Below the pieces are notes generated by a model. The model was not told the origin of the DNA and did not search any database. It saw only the letters and a program-made list of their open reading frames with translations. A stretch of DNA of 64,000 bases from Marmoricola sp. (GTDB lineage: Bacteria > Actinomycetota > Actinomycetes > Propionibacteriales > Nocardioidaceae). The translations under genes and the position numbers were made by a program. Positions 62,767-64,000 of this stretch are shown here, one piece after another (within the stretch, counting starts at the first letter, position 1; every line of letters begins with the position of its first letter). The stretch covers positions 1-64,000 of the forward strand of contig JAOPXD010000107.1 of NCBI GenBank assembly GCA_025965315.1, in the 5' to 3' direction.

Positions 62767-64000
62767 ATGACCAGCTCACCGCTGCAGCGACGTGCTGCCC
62801 TCCGCCGACTCGTCCTCCTCCTGGTCGTCGCCCTCGGCCTCGGCTCCTGGGCGCTCGCGGGCACCTCCAACGCAGCAGACGACGCGGTGCGGTCGGCAGT
62901 ACCAGCGGCCCTCTGCGGTCCCGGTTCCCTTCCTGAGACGTCGATCCAGGGCCGGGTCCCGAAGGCGGACTTCACCTCGGGGCGCTATCTGCAGGGCTAC
63001 ACGTGCAACACCACCGAGGTCTCCCGGGCCGGTACGACGGGCGGCTTCAAGACGCTTCGCTACACCGACGCCCAGGGCAACACCTGTGCGTTCTACGACT
63101 CCTCCCAGCTGACCTCGCCCGACGCCCTGGTGGGCAACCTGCTCAACGGGCAGGGCAACGGGGTGGTCGTGCTCGACATGAACGACCCCGCCCACCCGCG
63201 GAAGACCGCCAACCTCACCTCGCTGCCGATGCTGGCTCCGCACGAGTCGCTGCTGGTCAACCAGGCCCGGGGCCTGCTCGTCGGAGTCCTCGGCACGGCC
63301 GCCACTGCTCCCGGCGCGCTCGCTGTGTACGACGTGAAGACCGACTGCCGCAAGCCGAAGCTTCTCAGCATCTCGCTGGCCGGGATCCTCGGCCACGAGA
63401 GCGGCTTCGCCCCGGACGGCAAGACGCTGTACGTGTCCAGCACCGTCTTCACCCTGGTCGGGGTCGACCTGACCGATCCGCGGAAGCCGAAGACACTGTT
63501 CGTCCAGCCCAACGTGCAGTACCACGGGATGCGCGTCTCCGACGACGGCCGGACCCTGTACGCCGCTCACATCGGTGAGCCGACCACCGGTCTGATCACC
63601 GGAGCCGGCTTGCGCATCCTCGACGTCAGCCAGGTTCAGGACCGGGTCAAGAACCCGAAGGTCTCGGTGCTCTCCGACCTGACCTGGCGTGGATCATCGA
63701 TCCCGCAGGTCGCCGAACCGTTCAGCCGGGACGGGCACCAGTACGTCCTGGAGGTCGACGAGTTCGTCGACTTCTACTCCTTCAAGGGACTCGCCGACCT
63801 CGTGCACTCACCGGTCGGCGCGGCGCGGATCATCAACGTCGACGACCCGCGGCACCCGGTCCAGGTCAGCGACATCCGGCTGCAGGTCCACCAGCCCGCG
63901 GAGCACGCGGGTGAGCAGCGCAAGGACCCCGGTGCTGCGAGCCCGCTGGGCGGGTACGCCGGGCACTACTGCAGTATGCCGACGCGGGTCTCGCCGAACA
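62767..64000 (+). CDS. Second LVIVD-repeat secreted protein, cut by the window end
   Basis: The frame is open from the ATG at 62767 to the end of the window (411 codons), with no stop. The signal peptide is about residues 1-36 (LRRLVLLLVVALGLGSWALA). The rest aligns throughout with the previous protein: LCGPGSLPETSIQGRVPKAD, YDVKTDCRKPKLLS, GHESGFAPDGKTLYV, RGSSIPQVAEPF and GHYCSMPTRV. By comparison about 75-80 residues are missing. The pair is a tandem duplication 36 bases apart. Confidence 0.82.
   Translation, partial: MTSSPLQRRAALRRLVLLLVVALGLGSWALAGTSNAADDAVRSAVPAALCGPGSLPETSIQGRVPKADFTSGRYLQGYTCNTTEVSRAGTTGGFKTLRYTDAQGNTCAFYDSSQLTSPDALVGNLLNGQGNGVVVLDMNDPAHPRKTANLTSLPMLAPHESLLVNQARGLLVGVLGTAATAPGALAVYDVKTDCRKPKLLSISLAGILGHESGFAPDGKTLYVSSTVFTLVGVDLTDPRKPKTLFVQPNVQYHGMRVSDDGRTLYAAHIGEPTTGLITGAGLRILDVSQVQDRVKNPKVSVLSDLTWRGSSIPQVAEPFSRDGHQYVLEVDEFVDFYSFKGLADLVHSPVGAARIINVDDPRHPVQVSDIRLQVHQPAEHAGEQRKDPGAASPLGGYAGHYCSMPTRVSPN

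Overview
The window is GC-rich actinobacterial DNA and is dominated by an almost complete aerobic sterol-degradation locus. Gene content and gene order follow the cholesterol regions of Mycobacterium tuberculosis and Rhodococcus. GC richness, many leaderless genes and the flanking gene set suggest a soil actinomycete, possibly of the Nocardioidaceae; that family-level guess is inference.

Layout. 74-3245: a secreted GH31 glycosidase and an alpha/beta hydrolase. 3379-8115: the propionyl side-chain operon, a fused acyl-CoA dehydrogenase (FadE28+FadE29-like) followed by chsH2, chsH1 and ltp2. 8160-12507: an ABC exporter with a MucB/LolA-like partner, and two hydrolases. 12545-21650: ring A/B degradation, with kstD and a MaoC hydratase facing hsaE-hsaG-hsaF, then hsaA-hsaD-hsaC-hsaB. 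21722-29235: genes with no clear steroid role (DUF1003 protein, two effector domains without an HTH, an AbiEi-like protein, two CitE/malyl-CoA-lyase-like enzymes, a large Ig-repeat secreted protein). 29431-43985: the ring C/D (HIP) pathway, with fadE33-fadE32-fadE31-fadD3 facing fadE30-ipdF-kstR2-fadA6, two small lipoproteins, then ipdC-ipdB-ipdA-echA20 facing two short-chain dehydrogenases. 43986-45212: a hairpin-bounded unit carrying a PD-(D/E)XK (DUF559-like) nuclease gene. 45214-47778: fadA5 and cyp125. 47863-49449: map and a DinB-like protein. 49540-60550: a side-chain module for C-24-branched sterols (ltp3, ltp4, DUF35 protein, F420-type oxidoreductase, an orphan acyl-CoA ligase, echA19, fadD19, a nitronate-monooxygenase-like protein), interrupted by a LemA/DUF3137 pair. 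60594-end: a LysE exporter and two tandem secreted LVIVD-repeat proteins, the last cut by the window end.

Regulation can be read from the DNA. Eight sites match the KstR operator TnnAACnnGTTnnA (two with one end base off), and two sites match the KstR2 operator AnCAAGnnCTTGnT and are exact reverse complements of each other. In most, the operator runs directly into a TANNNT -10 element, and at several genes (fadD19, the orphan ligase, hsaE, kstD, the first SDR gene) the -10 lies 6-7 bases before the start codon, implying leaderless mRNAs. KstR, KshA/KshB and the Mce4 importer are not in the window.

The least explained structure is the 1.2-kb nuclease unit: its 82-bp inverted ends each fold into two hairpins, and the two copies of the long stem differ by compensatory base changes.
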